Of a stretch of 64,000 nt of DNA, positions 6,812 through 14,499 are shown in pieces. The translations under genes and the position numbers were made by a program. Position 1 is the first letter of the stretch; each line of letters opens with the position of its first letter. The stretch is taken from NCBI RefSeq assembly GCF_004216665.1, contig NZ_SGWY01000003.1, forward strand, positions 124,001-188,000. Direction: 5' to 3'. The notes below the pieces were generated by a model that was not told the origin of the DNA, did no database searches, and saw only the letters and a list, made by a program, of their open reading frames with translations. This stretch comes from Agromyces ramosus (GTDB lineage Bacteria > Actinomycetota > Actinomycetes > Actinomycetales > Microbacteriaceae).

Positions 6812-8638
6812 GTGCCACCCCTGCGCACCGACCTGTCCGACGGGGCGCTCATCGAGCGCACCCGTCGCGGCGATCGCACCGCCTATGGCGAGCTCTGGCA
6901 GCGCCATGCGGGTTCCGCTCGCACGGTCGCGCGCTCGTACAGCTCGCTCGACCCCGACGACCTCGTGGCCGAGGCGTTCACGAGGATCTACGACGCGATC
7001 CTCGCGGGGCGCGGTCCGACCGGCGCGTTCAGGCCCTACCTGTTCACGACCATCCGGAACACCGCCGCGAGCTGGGGTCGCGCGCGCCGGGAGACGAACC
7101 TCGAGACCCTCGAGTCGTTCGAGGATCCGGCGACGAGCGAGTCCGCCACGCTGGACGCGCTCGACCGCTCCACCACGGCGCAGGCGTTCCGCTCGCTGCC
7201 CACCCGATGGCAGGAGGTGCTCTGGTACTCCGAGGTCGAGGGCATGGCGCCGCAGCAGGTCGCTCCGCTCATCGGCATGAGCGCGAACGCGACGGCCGCC
7301 TTGGCCTACCGCGCGCGCGAAGGACTCCGCCAGGCGTGGATCCGGGCGCACCTGCGCAACCCCGAGAACGACCCCGAGTGCCGTTGGACGATCGACCGGC
7401 TCGGCGGCTACACACGCGGACGGCTCCGTGGTCGCGACACCACCCGCCTCGAGGCGCACCTCGACGACTGCGCCCGTTGCACCATCGTGGCCGCCGAGGC
7501 TCGCGAGGCGGGCTCGCGTCTCGCCCTCGTCCTGCTGCCGCTCGCCGCGGGCATCGGCGGCGCCACCGCCTACTCGGCGTGGCTCTCGTCGGGTCTGCCC
7601 GCGGTGAACGTCGCGCTCGGCGCCGCATCGGGCGCGGGAGCCGCGTCGGGCGCGGGAGCCGCCTCGGGCGCGGGAGCCGCCTCGGGCGCCGGAGCCGCCT
7701 CGGGCGCCGGAGCCGCCTCGAGCGCGGGAGCCGCCTCGAGTGTTGCGGCCGCCGCGGGCGCGACCGGCGGCGTCGGCGCCGGCGGCGTCGCCATCGGTGC
7801 GGGCGCCGGCGCCCTGGTCCTGGCCGCCGCCGTGGCCGCCATCGTCGTCGTGCCGACCCTCGCCACGGCGAACCAGGAGCGGCCGCCCACCGCGGTCGTC
7901 GCCGAGGCCGACCCGGGTGCCGGTGCGAAGCCGGCCGGGCCGGCGGATGCGTCCCCGCCCGTGCTGCCCGACCCGGCCCCGCCCGTCGCGGGTGGAACCG
8001 AGGCGTTCGACGAGGACGCCGGCGCCGACCTGCCCGACGGCGATGGAGCTCCCGCGGCGCCATCCGCGCCCGTGGCGCCCTCGCCCGCACCCGCGCCGAC
8101 CCCCACGCCGACGCCGGAGCCGGTCGACGACCTCGCCCTCCCACCCGCGTTCTCGGCCGACTCGGCGGGCGGACTGGTGGACCCGATCCTCTCGGGCAGC
8201 GCCGAGCCCGGCGCCTCCGTGGCCGTGACGGCCGTCGACGGCAGCGCGTGGAGCACGACGGCCGACCCGTCCGGAGCCTGGACGCTCGTCGCCGACGGAC
8301 TCCCGGCGGGCGTCTCGCAGCTCGCGGCCTCGCAGACCGACGTCGCCGGCAACGTCTCGGTGCCGGGCCCGCCCGTCACGGTCGAGCTCGCGAGCCCGAT
8401 CCTCGAGCTGCGCCGGAGCGGCACCCACGTCGTGCACGGCACGTTCACCGGAGTGCCGGGCGCTGCCGTGCAGCTGCTGATCGACGGCACGACGGTGGGT
8501 ACCGCGACGCTCGACGGTTCGGGATCCGCGGGACTCCTCGGCGTGGGCTGGGTCGACGACGGCAGCGTGGTCGAGGTGCGCTACGCGGTCGACGGCCGCA
8601 CGGGCCCGGTCTCCATCGCCGTGGTCGAGCGGACCTGA
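6812..8638 (+). CDS. ECF-like sigma factor fused to a zinc-finger, transmembrane and extracytoplasmic tail
   Basis: A 608-residue multidomain protein. Residues about 10-90 are sigma region 2 (DPDDLVAEAFTRIYDAI, then FTTIRNTAASWGRAR). About 120-180 are region 4 (SLPTRWQEVLWYSEVEGM, then APLIGMSANATAALAYRAR). Next comes an anti-sigma-like zinc finger (HLDDCARC with an upstream Cys), a hydrophobic segment, an Ala/Gly/Ser repeat tract, another strong transmembrane segment at about 330-350, a Pro-rich linker, and a beta-rich region resembling bacterial Ig-like domains. Sigma activity may thus be tethered to the membrane and released by a surface signal; that is inference. GTG 6812 is chosen because GGAGG lies just upstream. 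The 3' end overlaps the convergent MFS gene by 58 bases. Confidence 0.85.
   Translation: MPPLRTDLSDGALIERTRRGDRTAYGELWQRHAGSARTVARSYSSLDPDDLVAEAFTRIYDAILAGRGPTGAFRPYLFTTIRNTAASWGRARRETNLETLESFEDPATSESATLDALDRSTTAQAFRSLPTRWQEVLWYSEVEGMAPQQVAPLIGMSANATAALAYRAREGLRQAWIRAHLRNPENDPECRWTIDRLGGYTRGRLRGRDTTRLEAHLDDCARCTIVAAEAREAGSRLALVLLPLAAGIGGATAYSAWLSSGLPAVNVALGAASGAGAASGAGAASGAGAASGAGAASGAGAASSAGAASSVAAAAGATGGVGAGGVAIGAGAGALVLAAAVAAIVVVPTLATANQERPPTAVVAEADPGAGAKPAGPADASPPVLPDPAPPVAGGTEAFDEDAGADLPDGDGAPAAPSAPVAPSPAPAPTPTPTPEPVDDLALPPAFSADSAGGLVDPILSGSAEPGASVAVTAVDGSAWSTTADPSGAWTLVADGLPAGVSQLAASQTDVAGNVSVPGPPVTVELASPILELRRSGTHVVHGTFTGVPGAAVQLLIDGTTVGTATLDGSGSAGLLGVGWVDDGSVVEVRYAVDGRTGPVSIAVVERT
7625..7732 (+). 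repeat. Six tandem 18-bp units encoding an Ala/Gly/Ser-rich tract
   Basis: Six consecutive 18-bp units of the form GCCTCGGGCGCGGGAGCC with one to three changes each, plus a partial seventh. They encode a repeated ASGAGA pattern inside the sigma-factor fusion, between its two hydrophobic segments. Copy number is likely to vary between strains by slippage. Confidence 0.9.
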
Positions 8639-9819
8639 CGGGCGCGTCGCGCGGCGTCGGCGACGAGCACCAGCGCCACCGCGACGAGCACCACGGCGTA
8701 CACCAACGGCAGGCTCTGCACGCCCACGCGTTCGAACAGCACCGCGCCGACCAGGGCCCCGCCGCCGATGCCGACGTTGAAGGCGGTCGTGTAGAGCGCA
8801 CTGGCGGCGTCGCGCTGGCGCGCGGGCGTCGCCTGCAGGAGGCGCGTCTGGAGCAGCGGCGGGATGGCGCCGAACGCGAGGCCCCACACGGCGAACGCGA
8901 GGAGCGAGGGCACGACGCCGGGTGCGAGACCGAGCACCACCAGGGCGGCGGCCGCCAGCGCCATCGCCGCGAGCATCGCCCGGTCGGCCCGGCGTGCGAG
9001 CGGCGAGCCCGCGACGACGAGTCCGAGCGCGCCGGTGATGCCGTAGACGAGCAGCAGCGGGCCGACGGCGCCGGCGGACAGGCCGACGACCTCGGTGATG
9101 AGCGGAGCGACGTACGTGAACACGGCGTACTGGCCGAGCATCGTCGCCGCGGTGATGCCGCTGACGAGGAGCACGGGCCCGAGCGCCACGTCGCCGCGAC
9201 GGAATCGCGCGGCGGTGGCGCCGGGCTCGGTCGCGACCCGCGGCAGGAACCGCCACACGGCGAGCGCACCGGCGAGCGTGAGCCCGGCCACGATCGCGAA
9301 CACCGGTCGCCAGCCGAGCGCCTGCCCGAGCACCGTCGTCGCGGGCACGCCGGCGACCAGCGCGAGCGTGCCGCCGCCGAGGGTCACGGACACGGCGCGG
9401 CCGATCTGGCCCTCGGGCACGAGCCGAGCGGCGTAGGCGGCGACGATCGCCCAGAAGAGGCCGTGCGCCACGCCGCCGACGATGCGCACGGCGACGAGCA
9501 TCCAGTACTCGGGCACGAACGCGGAGGCGAGCGTCGTGAGTCCGAGCACGGCGAGCACGGCGACGAGGAGCCCGTGCCGCGGCATCCGGCTGGTGAGCGC
9601 CGTGAGCGGCGTCGACGTGATGACGACGGTGAAGGCGAAGACCGACATGAGCAGCCCGATGAAGGGCTCGGCCACGCCGAGGCCCCCGCTCATCTCTGGC
9701 AGCAGCCCGGTGGGCAGCATCTCGATCGTGATGGACAGGAAGACGCCCGCGGCCAGCATGAGGAGGCCCGGCCAGGGCAGGCGTGGTGCGCGCACGCGCG
9801 CGGATTCGGTGACGGACAT
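8581..9819 (-). CDS. MFS exporter, DHA1/AraJ-like
   Basis: A 412-residue protein with about 12 hydrophobic segments. FAFTVVITSTPLTALTSRMPRH is the region around cytoplasmic loop 2-3, and GGVAHGLFWAIVAAYAARLVP is the helix 4-5 signature of AraJ/NepI-like drug:H+ antiporters. It likely exports a small molecule; the substrate is not evident. The ATG at 9819 is preferred over one at 9864 because the extension is not conserved-looking. It is divergent from purU and convergent with the sigma-factor gene, overlapping its 3' end by 58 bases. Confidence 0.85.
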   Translation of the reverse strand: MSVTESARVRAPRLPWPGLLMLAAGVFLSITIEMLPTGLLPEMSGGLGVAEPFIGLLMSVFAFTVVITSTPLTALTSRMPRHGLLVAVLAVLGLTTLASAFVPEYWMLVAVRIVGGVAHGLFWAIVAAYAARLVPEGQIGRAVSVTLGGGTLALVAGVPATTVLGQALGWRPVFAIVAGLTLAGALAVWRFLPRVATEPGATAARFRRGDVALGPVLLVSGITAATMLGQYAVFTYVAPLITEVVGLSAGAVGPLLLVYGITGALGLVVAGSPLARRADRAMLAAMALAAAALVVLGLAPGVVPSLLAFAVWGLAFGAIPPLLQTRLLQATPARQRDAASALYTTAFNVGIGGGALVGAVLFERVGVQSLPLVYAVVLVAVALVLVADAARRARQVRSTTAMETGPVRPSTA

Positions 9820-9945
9820 TGGGGGATGTCTCTCCGACGGCGTTCCCCGTGCGGGTGCATTCACCGCGCGGGTCGACTACGCGCTCATGTGCGCGCCCAG
9901 GGCCGTGCGCTGTCCGCCGACCACTGGCCAGTCTACAGGACGCAC

Positions 9946-9951
9946 TACTCT
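9946..9951 (+). promoter_or_regulatory. -10 element TACTCT, leaderless purU
   Basis: TACTCT fits the actinobacterial -10 consensus TAnnnT and ends 6 bases before the purU ATG, so the transcript probably starts at or next to the start codon. No ribosome site is present. Confidence 0.5.
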
Positions 9952-9957
9952 GGGCGG

Positions 9958-10830
9958 ATGACCACGGATGCCGCCCCCGCCCACCTGTTCCACTGGGTCG
10001 TGACGCTCGCGTGCACCGACGGGCCCGGCATCGTGCACGCCGTGAGCGGTGCGATCGTCGCCGCGCGGGGCAACATCACCGAGAGCCAGCAGTTCGCGAG
10101 CGTCGACACCGGTCGCTTCTTCATGCGCGTGCAGGTGGAATCGCCCGCCGGCCGCGCCGAGGTCGAGGCCGCGCTCGCGCCCGTCGTCGAACGCTGGGAC
10201 ATGACCTGGCATCTCGACGAGGTCGGCCGTCCGCTGCGCACGCTCGTGCTCGCCTCGACCGCGGGCCACTGCGTCAACGACCTCCTGTTCCGCCAGCACG
10301 CCGGCCAGTTGCCCGTCGAGATCCCGCTCGTGCTCTCCAACCACGGCACCCTGCGCGACCTGGTCGACTTCTACGGCGTGCCGTTCGAATCGCTCGCGGT
10401 CACGGATGCCGCGTCGAAGGCGGCGTTCGAGGAACGGGTGCTGGCCGCCGTCGATCAGCACGACATCGAGCTCGTCGTGCTCGCCCGGTACATGCAGATC
10501 CTGACGCCGGGGCTCTGCGACGCCCTCGCCGGCCGGTGCATCAACATCCACCACTCCTTCCTGCCCGGGTTCAAGGGCGCGAACCCCTACCGCCAGGCGC
10601 ACGCCCGCGGCGTGAAGCTCATCGGCGCCACGGCGCACTTCGTCACCAGCGACCTCGACGAGGGACCCATCATCGAGCAGAACGTCGTGCGCGTCGACCA
10701 CTCGCGCAACGTCGCCGAGCTCGTCGCGATCGGCCAGGACGAGGAGAGCCGCACCCTCTCGCAGGCGGTGAAGTGGTTCGCCGAGCGCCGGGTGCTGCTC
10801 GATGGGGCTCGGACGATCATCTTCCGCTGA
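9958..10830 (+). CDS. purU: Formyltetrahydrofolate deformylase
   Basis: The 290-residue enzyme hydrolyses 10-formyl-THF to THF and formate, balancing one-carbon pools. An N-terminal ACT regulatory domain (residues about 10-90, ACTDGPGIVHAVSGAI) is followed by a formyltransferase domain. That domain has CVNDLLFR, the catalytic Asn-His block INIHHSFLPGFKG, and TSDLDEGPIIEQ with the catalytic Asp. Length and order match PurU rather than PurN, which occurs elsewhere in this window. The ATG at 9958 lacks a Shine-Dalgarno site and is likely leaderless. Confidence 0.95.
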   Translation: MTTDAAPAHLFHWVVTLACTDGPGIVHAVSGAIVAARGNITESQQFASVDTGRFFMRVQVESPAGRAEVEAALAPVVERWDMTWHLDEVGRPLRTLVLASTAGHCVNDLLFRQHAGQLPVEIPLVLSNHGTLRDLVDFYGVPFESLAVTDAASKAAFEERVLAAVDQHDIELVVLARYMQILTPGLCDALAGRCINIHHSFLPGFKGANPYRQAHARGVKLIGATAHFVTSDLDEGPIIEQNVVRVDHSRNVAELVAIGQDEESRTLSQAVKWFAERRVLLDGARTIIFR

Positions 10831-10841
10831 TGCCGCGCCGG

Positions 10842-10934
10842 CGATCCGGCCACGACGGCGATCCGACCGCGGCGGCGATCCGACCGCGGCGGCGATCCGA
10901 CCCGTGGGTGATCCGACCGGTAGGTGATCCGACC
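10842..10934 (+). repeat. Short tandem repeat of GATCCGACC, six copies
   Basis: GATCCGACC recurs at 10860, 10877, 10894, 10910 and 10926 with a diverged first copy (GATCCGGCC) at 10842. The period is 16 to 18 bases. It fills most of the gap between purU and the next gene. No CRISPR-like spacing exists. Confidence 0.85.
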
Positions 10935-10963
10935 GCCCTCCGAGCGAACTAGGCTGGACTGCC

Positions 10964-11329
10964 GTGAGCAACGCAGTGCCGAACGAACCCCAGCCGAGGA
11001 TCGGCCCGAACGACGTCCTCCGCTTCTTCCTGGAGCTCTTCGCGTTCGTGACGCTCGGGATCTGGGGCTTCGTCGCGTTCCCGCTCCCGTGGCCGGGCGT
11101 GCTGATCGGCCTCGGTGCGCCGGCGCTCGCCATCCTGCTCTGGGCGCTGTTCAACTCCCCCAAGGCGGTCTTCAAGGTCGACCCGTTCGGGCAGGCGCTC
11201 GTCGAGATCGCGGTGTTCTCCGCGGCCGCCCTCGCCTGGTGGATGATGGGCCAGCCCGTCGTCGCGGTCGTCTTCGCGATCGTCGCGGCGGTGAGCGGCA
11301 TCCTGCACGGGCGCAAGCAGCTCGGCTGA
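10964..11329 (+). CDS. YrdB family (DUF2568) small membrane protein
   Basis: A 121-residue protein with four predicted transmembrane segments. The segment NDVLRFFLELFAFVTLGIWG and later FSAAALAWWMMGQPVVAVVF resemble the YrdB/DUF2568 family, whose function is unknown. The GTG start lies 8 bases after a TAGGCT -10 box (10950-10955), suggesting a leaderless or near-leaderless transcript. The downstream gene begins 22 bases later on the same strand. Confidence 0.75.
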   Translation: MSNAVPNEPQPRIGPNDVLRFFLELFAFVTLGIWGFVAFPLPWPGVLIGLGAPALAILLWALFNSPKAVFKVDPFGQALVEIAVFSAAALAWWMMGQPVVAVVFAIVAAVSGILHGRKQLG

Positions 11330-11351
11330 ACGCCGGCGCTAGGGTCGGAGC

Positions 11352-11825
11352 ATGCCCGCCGACGACGCGCCCGCGTTCCGCAGCCTCGCGCTCGACGCGA
11401 TCCCGCGGCCCGACCACGTCGACGTGATCGCCGTCGCACTGCCTCCGGGGTCGACCACCGACCCGACGGAGTGGACGCGCACGATCTTCTCTGTCGCGTC
11501 GACGCCCGTCTGGGTGCGGGTCCTCTTCGGGCTCCGCCAGCTGCTCGTCCCCCTCATCGGGGTGCGCCCAGGCGATCCCGATGCCGCGTTCGCGGTGCGG
11601 CGGGTGGTGGGCGAGGAGGCGCTCGTCGCGGCATCCGACCGGCACCTCGACTTCGCGGCGGGCATCGGCGTCGACGCGGAACGGCGCCTCGTTCGACTGG
11701 TCACGGTGGTGCGGCTGCACGGATGGCGCGGCCGGCTCTACTTCGCGCCGGTCGCACTCGTGCACCCCGCCGTCGTGCGGTCGATGATGCGTCGAGCGGC
11801 CCGGCGACTGGCGCCGGGCCGCTGA
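11352..11825 (+). CDS. DUF2867 family protein
   Basis: A 157-residue protein resembling the DUF2867 family: an N-terminal STTDPTEWTRTIFSV region, a central RVVGEEALVAASDRHLDF stretch and a C-terminal FAPVALVHPAVVRSMMRRA helix. Function is unknown; related proteins are often annotated as SRPBCC-like small proteins. The ATG follows a TAGGGT -10-like hexamer by 6 bases. It ends 12 bases from the convergent membrane-protein gene with no room for a separate terminator. Confidence 0.7.
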   Translation: MPADDAPAFRSLALDAIPRPDHVDVIAVALPPGSTTDPTEWTRTIFSVASTPVWVRVLFGLRQLLVPLIGVRPGDPDAAFAVRRVVGEEALVAASDRHLDFAAGIGVDAERRLVRLVTVVRLHGWRGRLYFAPVALVHPAVVRSMMRRAARRLAPGR

Positions 11826-11837
11826 CCGCTCTCGCGT

Positions 11838-12953
11838 TCAGGCGGTGACGCGATGCTCGCTGTCGGCGGGCCGCCCGGCGTCGAGCGACTCGGCGTCGCC
11901 GATGGCGTCGGCTTCGGCGTCCGACTCCGCGCCGCCCGCCGTGCGGAAGTGGCCGATCAACGAGAGCAGGATGCCGCCGGCCGCCCACGCCGCGAGCACG
12001 AGCCACGGGAAGGTGGTGTCGGCGGCGGGGAAGTACGACAGCTCCCGCATGAGGGTCGCGGCGGCCCCGGGCGGGAACCACTGGCCCACCTCGCCCCACG
12101 GCGCGAGGATGAACTCCTTCGGGATCGCGGCAGCGGAGATGGGGTTCGCGATGAGCAGCATGATGATCGGGCCGAGGGCGATGCCGGGCCGACCCATGAG
12201 GGCGACGAACCCGGTGATCGGGGCCGCGATCGCAGCGAGGGCGAGGGCGATGCCGGCCGAGTTCAGCCAGTAGTCGCCCTGGAGGGCCCCGAACCAGCCC
12301 TGCAGGATGGCGGCCAGCAGGAGCCCGCCCACGGCCGAGTAGACCAGCACCGCGGTCACGCGGCGCATCGCCCCGATGATCGCGAGCGAGATCGCGATGC
12401 CGCCGAGCATGCCGCCCAGCACGAGCGGGAAGAGCGCGGCGGTGAGCCCGGTGCCGCGCGGATCGCTGTCGGCGAGCGGCACGACGTCGGTCGCCGCGAC
12501 CTCGATGTGCGGCGGAGCGGCGGGAGCGCCGGCGGCCTCCGCCGCGGCGGCGGCCTGCACGTTGACGCCCTCCTCGAGCGACGCTGCGACTCCGGTGAGC
12601 AGTTGCGACACCGGGAGGCTGGATGCCGACGAGGTGAGCACCTCGGGCTCCGGCCCGAGCACGATGGCGCCGTAGGCTCGGCGCGTCTCGATCGCCTCGA
12701 CGGCGGCGTCGCGATCGTCGACCTCGACGAACGAGATGGCGCCGGGAGCCTGCTCGTCGACGGCCTGCTCGGCGGCCGAGATCGCCAGGGCCGGCCCCGT
12801 GATCGCGACCGGGAGGTCCTTCGGCTCGGCGGTGACCGACGGCCAGGCGAAGGCGAGCACGATGACGGCGACGACGCCCACGAGGGCCAGGGCGATACCC
12901 AGCACCTTGCCGATGGGGGTGCGTGCCGTGGTGGCATCCGGATGGCCGGTCAT
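11838..12953 (-). CDS. Large membrane protein, DUF3533/ABC-2-permease-like, under TetR control
   Basis: 371 residues. One transmembrane segment at about residues 15-37 is followed by a soluble outer domain of about 150 residues with a LPVAITGPALAISAAE start. Five or so further helices follow between residues 175 and 345 (FPLVLGGMLGGIAISLAII, ITGFVALMGRPGIALGPI). This layout resembles YhgE/Pip and DUF3533 proteins, relatives of ABC-2 permeases linked to export or phage infection. ATG 12953 is chosen because GGAGG lies 5 bases upstream. It is divergent from a TetR gene and probably repressed by it; a role in efflux is inference. Confidence 0.7.
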   Translation of the reverse strand: MTGHPDATTARTPIGKVLGIALALVGVVAVIVLAFAWPSVTAEPKDLPVAITGPALAISAAEQAVDEQAPGAISFVEVDDRDAAVEAIETRRAYGAIVLGPEPEVLTSSASSLPVSQLLTGVAASLEEGVNVQAAAAAEAAGAPAAPPHIEVAATDVVPLADSDPRGTGLTAALFPLVLGGMLGGIAISLAIIGAMRRVTAVLVYSAVGGLLLAAILQGWFGALQGDYWLNSAGIALALAAIAAPITGFVALMGRPGIALGPIIMLLIANPISAAAIPKEFILAPWGEVGQWFPPGAAATLMRELSYFPAADTTFPWLVLAAWAAGGILLSLIGHFRTAGGAESDAEADAIGDAESLDAGRPADSEHRVTA

Positions 12954-12970
12954 GGTGTCCTCCAAGAAAG

Positions 12971-13032
12971 CGAATGTTCGTTCTTTATCAGGATCGACCC
13001 ATCGGCTAGCCTTGTCAAGGAACGAGCGTTCG
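12971..13032. promoter_or_regulatory. Paired TetR operator boxes and divergent promoters
   Basis: CGAATGTTCG (12971-12980) and CGAGCGTTCG (13023-13032) share the near-palindrome CGAryGTTCG, one next to each divergent gene. A plus-strand promoter fits TTATCA then TAGCCT (13008-13013), putting the second box at about +1 of the tetR transcript; TTGACA lies on the minus strand. This is a classical mutual-repression layout. Confidence 0.6.
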
Positions 13033-13048
13033 TTTTTCTGGAGGTCCG

Positions 13049-13639
13049 ATGCCGAAGGTCACCGAGGCGCACCGTGCCGCCCGACGCGACGAGATCGTGG
13101 GGGCGGCGCTGCGATGCTTCGCCGCCAAGGGCTACCAGCGCACGTCGATGGCCGACGTGATCGAGGAGTCCGGGCTCTCGGCCGGCGCGATCTACGGCTA
13201 CTTCGCGGGCAAGCAGGAGCTCTTCGCCGCCGTCGCGGCCCGCGTGCTCGAAGCGCGCCGGGGTGAACTCGACGCACGGCGCGCGCACGGCGCGCCGCTC
13301 GTGCCCGGGCAGGTGATGGCGACCCTCATCGACGGCATGCGCCACGAGCCCTTCGGCCACGTGATCGTGCAACTGTGGGCCGAGGCCGCCGTCGACCCCG
13401 AGATGCGCGGGCTGGTGCAGTCGGTGCTCACGCGCGTCAGGGACACCGTGCGCCCGCGACTGGTCGAGTGGGCGTCGGCCGAGCCCGGTCGTGTCCAGGG
13501 CGACCCCGAGGAATGGGCGACGCGGGTGCTCCCCGTCGTGCTCGGCGCCGTGCCCGGCTTCATGATCCAGCGCGAGATCGCGGCGGACTTCGACGAGGAG
13601 GCGTTCCTCCGCGCGCTTCCCGAGGTGTTCCCGCACTGA
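13049..13639 (+). CDS. TetR-family repressor
   Basis: A 196-residue regulator. Residues 10-57 form the TetR DNA-binding domain: AALRCFAAKGYQRTSMADVI then SGLSAGAIYGYFAGKQELF, a near-consensus helix-turn-helix. The C-terminal ligand domain is family-typical in length but gives no hint of the inducer. GGAGG lies 4 bases before the ATG. It most likely represses itself and the divergent membrane protein through the two boxes between them. Confidence 0.92.
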   Translation: MPKVTEAHRAARRDEIVGAALRCFAAKGYQRTSMADVIEESGLSAGAIYGYFAGKQELFAAVAARVLEARRGELDARRAHGAPLVPGQVMATLIDGMRHEPFGHVIVQLWAEAAVDPEMRGLVQSVLTRVRDTVRPRLVEWASAEPGRVQGDPEEWATRVLPVVLGAVPGFMIQREIAADFDEEAFLRALPEVFPH

Positions 13640-13683
13640 CCGGGCGGGGTCGTACCCCGGTGACGTGGGCCGCCTCCGTCAGC

Positions 13684-13715
13684 GACGAGCGGCGATCGCG
13701 AGCCCGACGCTCGTC
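13684..13715. terminator. Hairpin between convergent tetR and nagB
   Basis: GACGAGCG (13684-13691) pairs with CGCTCGTC (13708-13715), loop 16 bases, overlapping the nagB stop codon. It is the only strong structure in the 74-base convergent gap and may terminate both transcripts. Confidence 0.4.
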
Positions 13716-14499
13716 AGATGCCCTGCCAGCCCGGCTTGTTCGCCCAGGCGTGGCGGTAGTAGTCGAGGTTCACCAGCTCCGAGGCGGCGGCCTCGTCGAC
13801 GATCACGGTCGTGTGCGGATGCAGCTGGATGGCGGATCCGGGCTGGCTGGCCGAGACCGGTCCCTCGACCGCCGCGGCGACCGCGTGCGCCTTCGCCTCG
13901 CCGAACGCGAGGAGCACCAGGTGCCGCGCGCGCAGGATGGTGCCGATCCCCTGCGTGATGCAGTGCATCGGCACCTCGTCGGGCGAGTCGAAGAACCGCG
14001 CGTTGTCGGCCCGGGTCGCCTCGGTGAGCGTCTTCACGCGTGTGAGCGAGGCCAGCGACGAACCGGGTTCGTTGAAGCCGATGTGACCGGTGCGACCGAT
14101 GCCGAGGATCTGCAGGTCGACCCCGCCGGCGGCGGAGATCGCGGCCTCGTAGTCGCCACCCGCGTGCTCGATCGTGGCCGGGTCGCCGTTCGGCACGCGC
14201 ACGAGCTCGGGCGTGAGGCCGAGCGGCTCGACGACCTCGCGCATGATCACGGCGCGATAGCCCTCGGGATGCCCGGCGGGCAGGCCGACGTACTCGTCGA
14301 GCGCGAACCCGCGCACGCCGCGCACGTCGATCGCATCCGCCGCGATGCGCGCCGCGAGTGCCCGATAGCTCGCGAGCGGCGTCGAACCCGTCGCGAGGCC
14401 GAGCACGGCGTCGGGCTTCGCGCGGATGAGCGAGACGATCGCATCCGCGACGAGGGCGCCCGCGGCGTCCTCGTCGGCGACGATCACGACTTCAGCCAT
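13714..14499 (-). CDS. nagB: Glucosamine-6-phosphate deaminase
   Basis: The 261-residue enzyme converts glucosamine-6-phosphate to fructose-6-phosphate and ammonia. LATGSTPLASYRAL binds phosphate, FALDEYVGLP holds the catalytic Asp, GIGRTGHIGFNEPGSS is the hallmark block with the active-site His region, and HCITQGIGTIL follows. It closes the second amino-sugar operon and links it to glycolysis. The ATG has GGAG 7 bases upstream, and the first 16 bases overlap the end of the ROK kinase gene. Confidence 0.95.
   Translation of the reverse strand: MAEVVIVADEDAAGALVADAIVSLIRAKPDAVLGLATGSTPLASYRALAARIAADAIDVRGVRGFALDEYVGLPAGHPEGYRAVIMREVVEPLGLTPELVRVPNGDPATIEHAGGDYEAAISAAGGVDLQILGIGRTGHIGFNEPGSSLASLTRVKTLTEATRADNARFFDSPDEVPMHCITQGIGTILRARHLVLLAFGEAKAHAVAAAVEGPVSASQPGSAIQLHPHTTVIVDEAAASELVNLDYYRHAWANKPGWQGI

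Noticed and set aside
10842-10934. Possible CRISPR array
   Set aside because: Units are 9 bases with spacers of 7-9 similar bases; no unique spacers and no cas genes.
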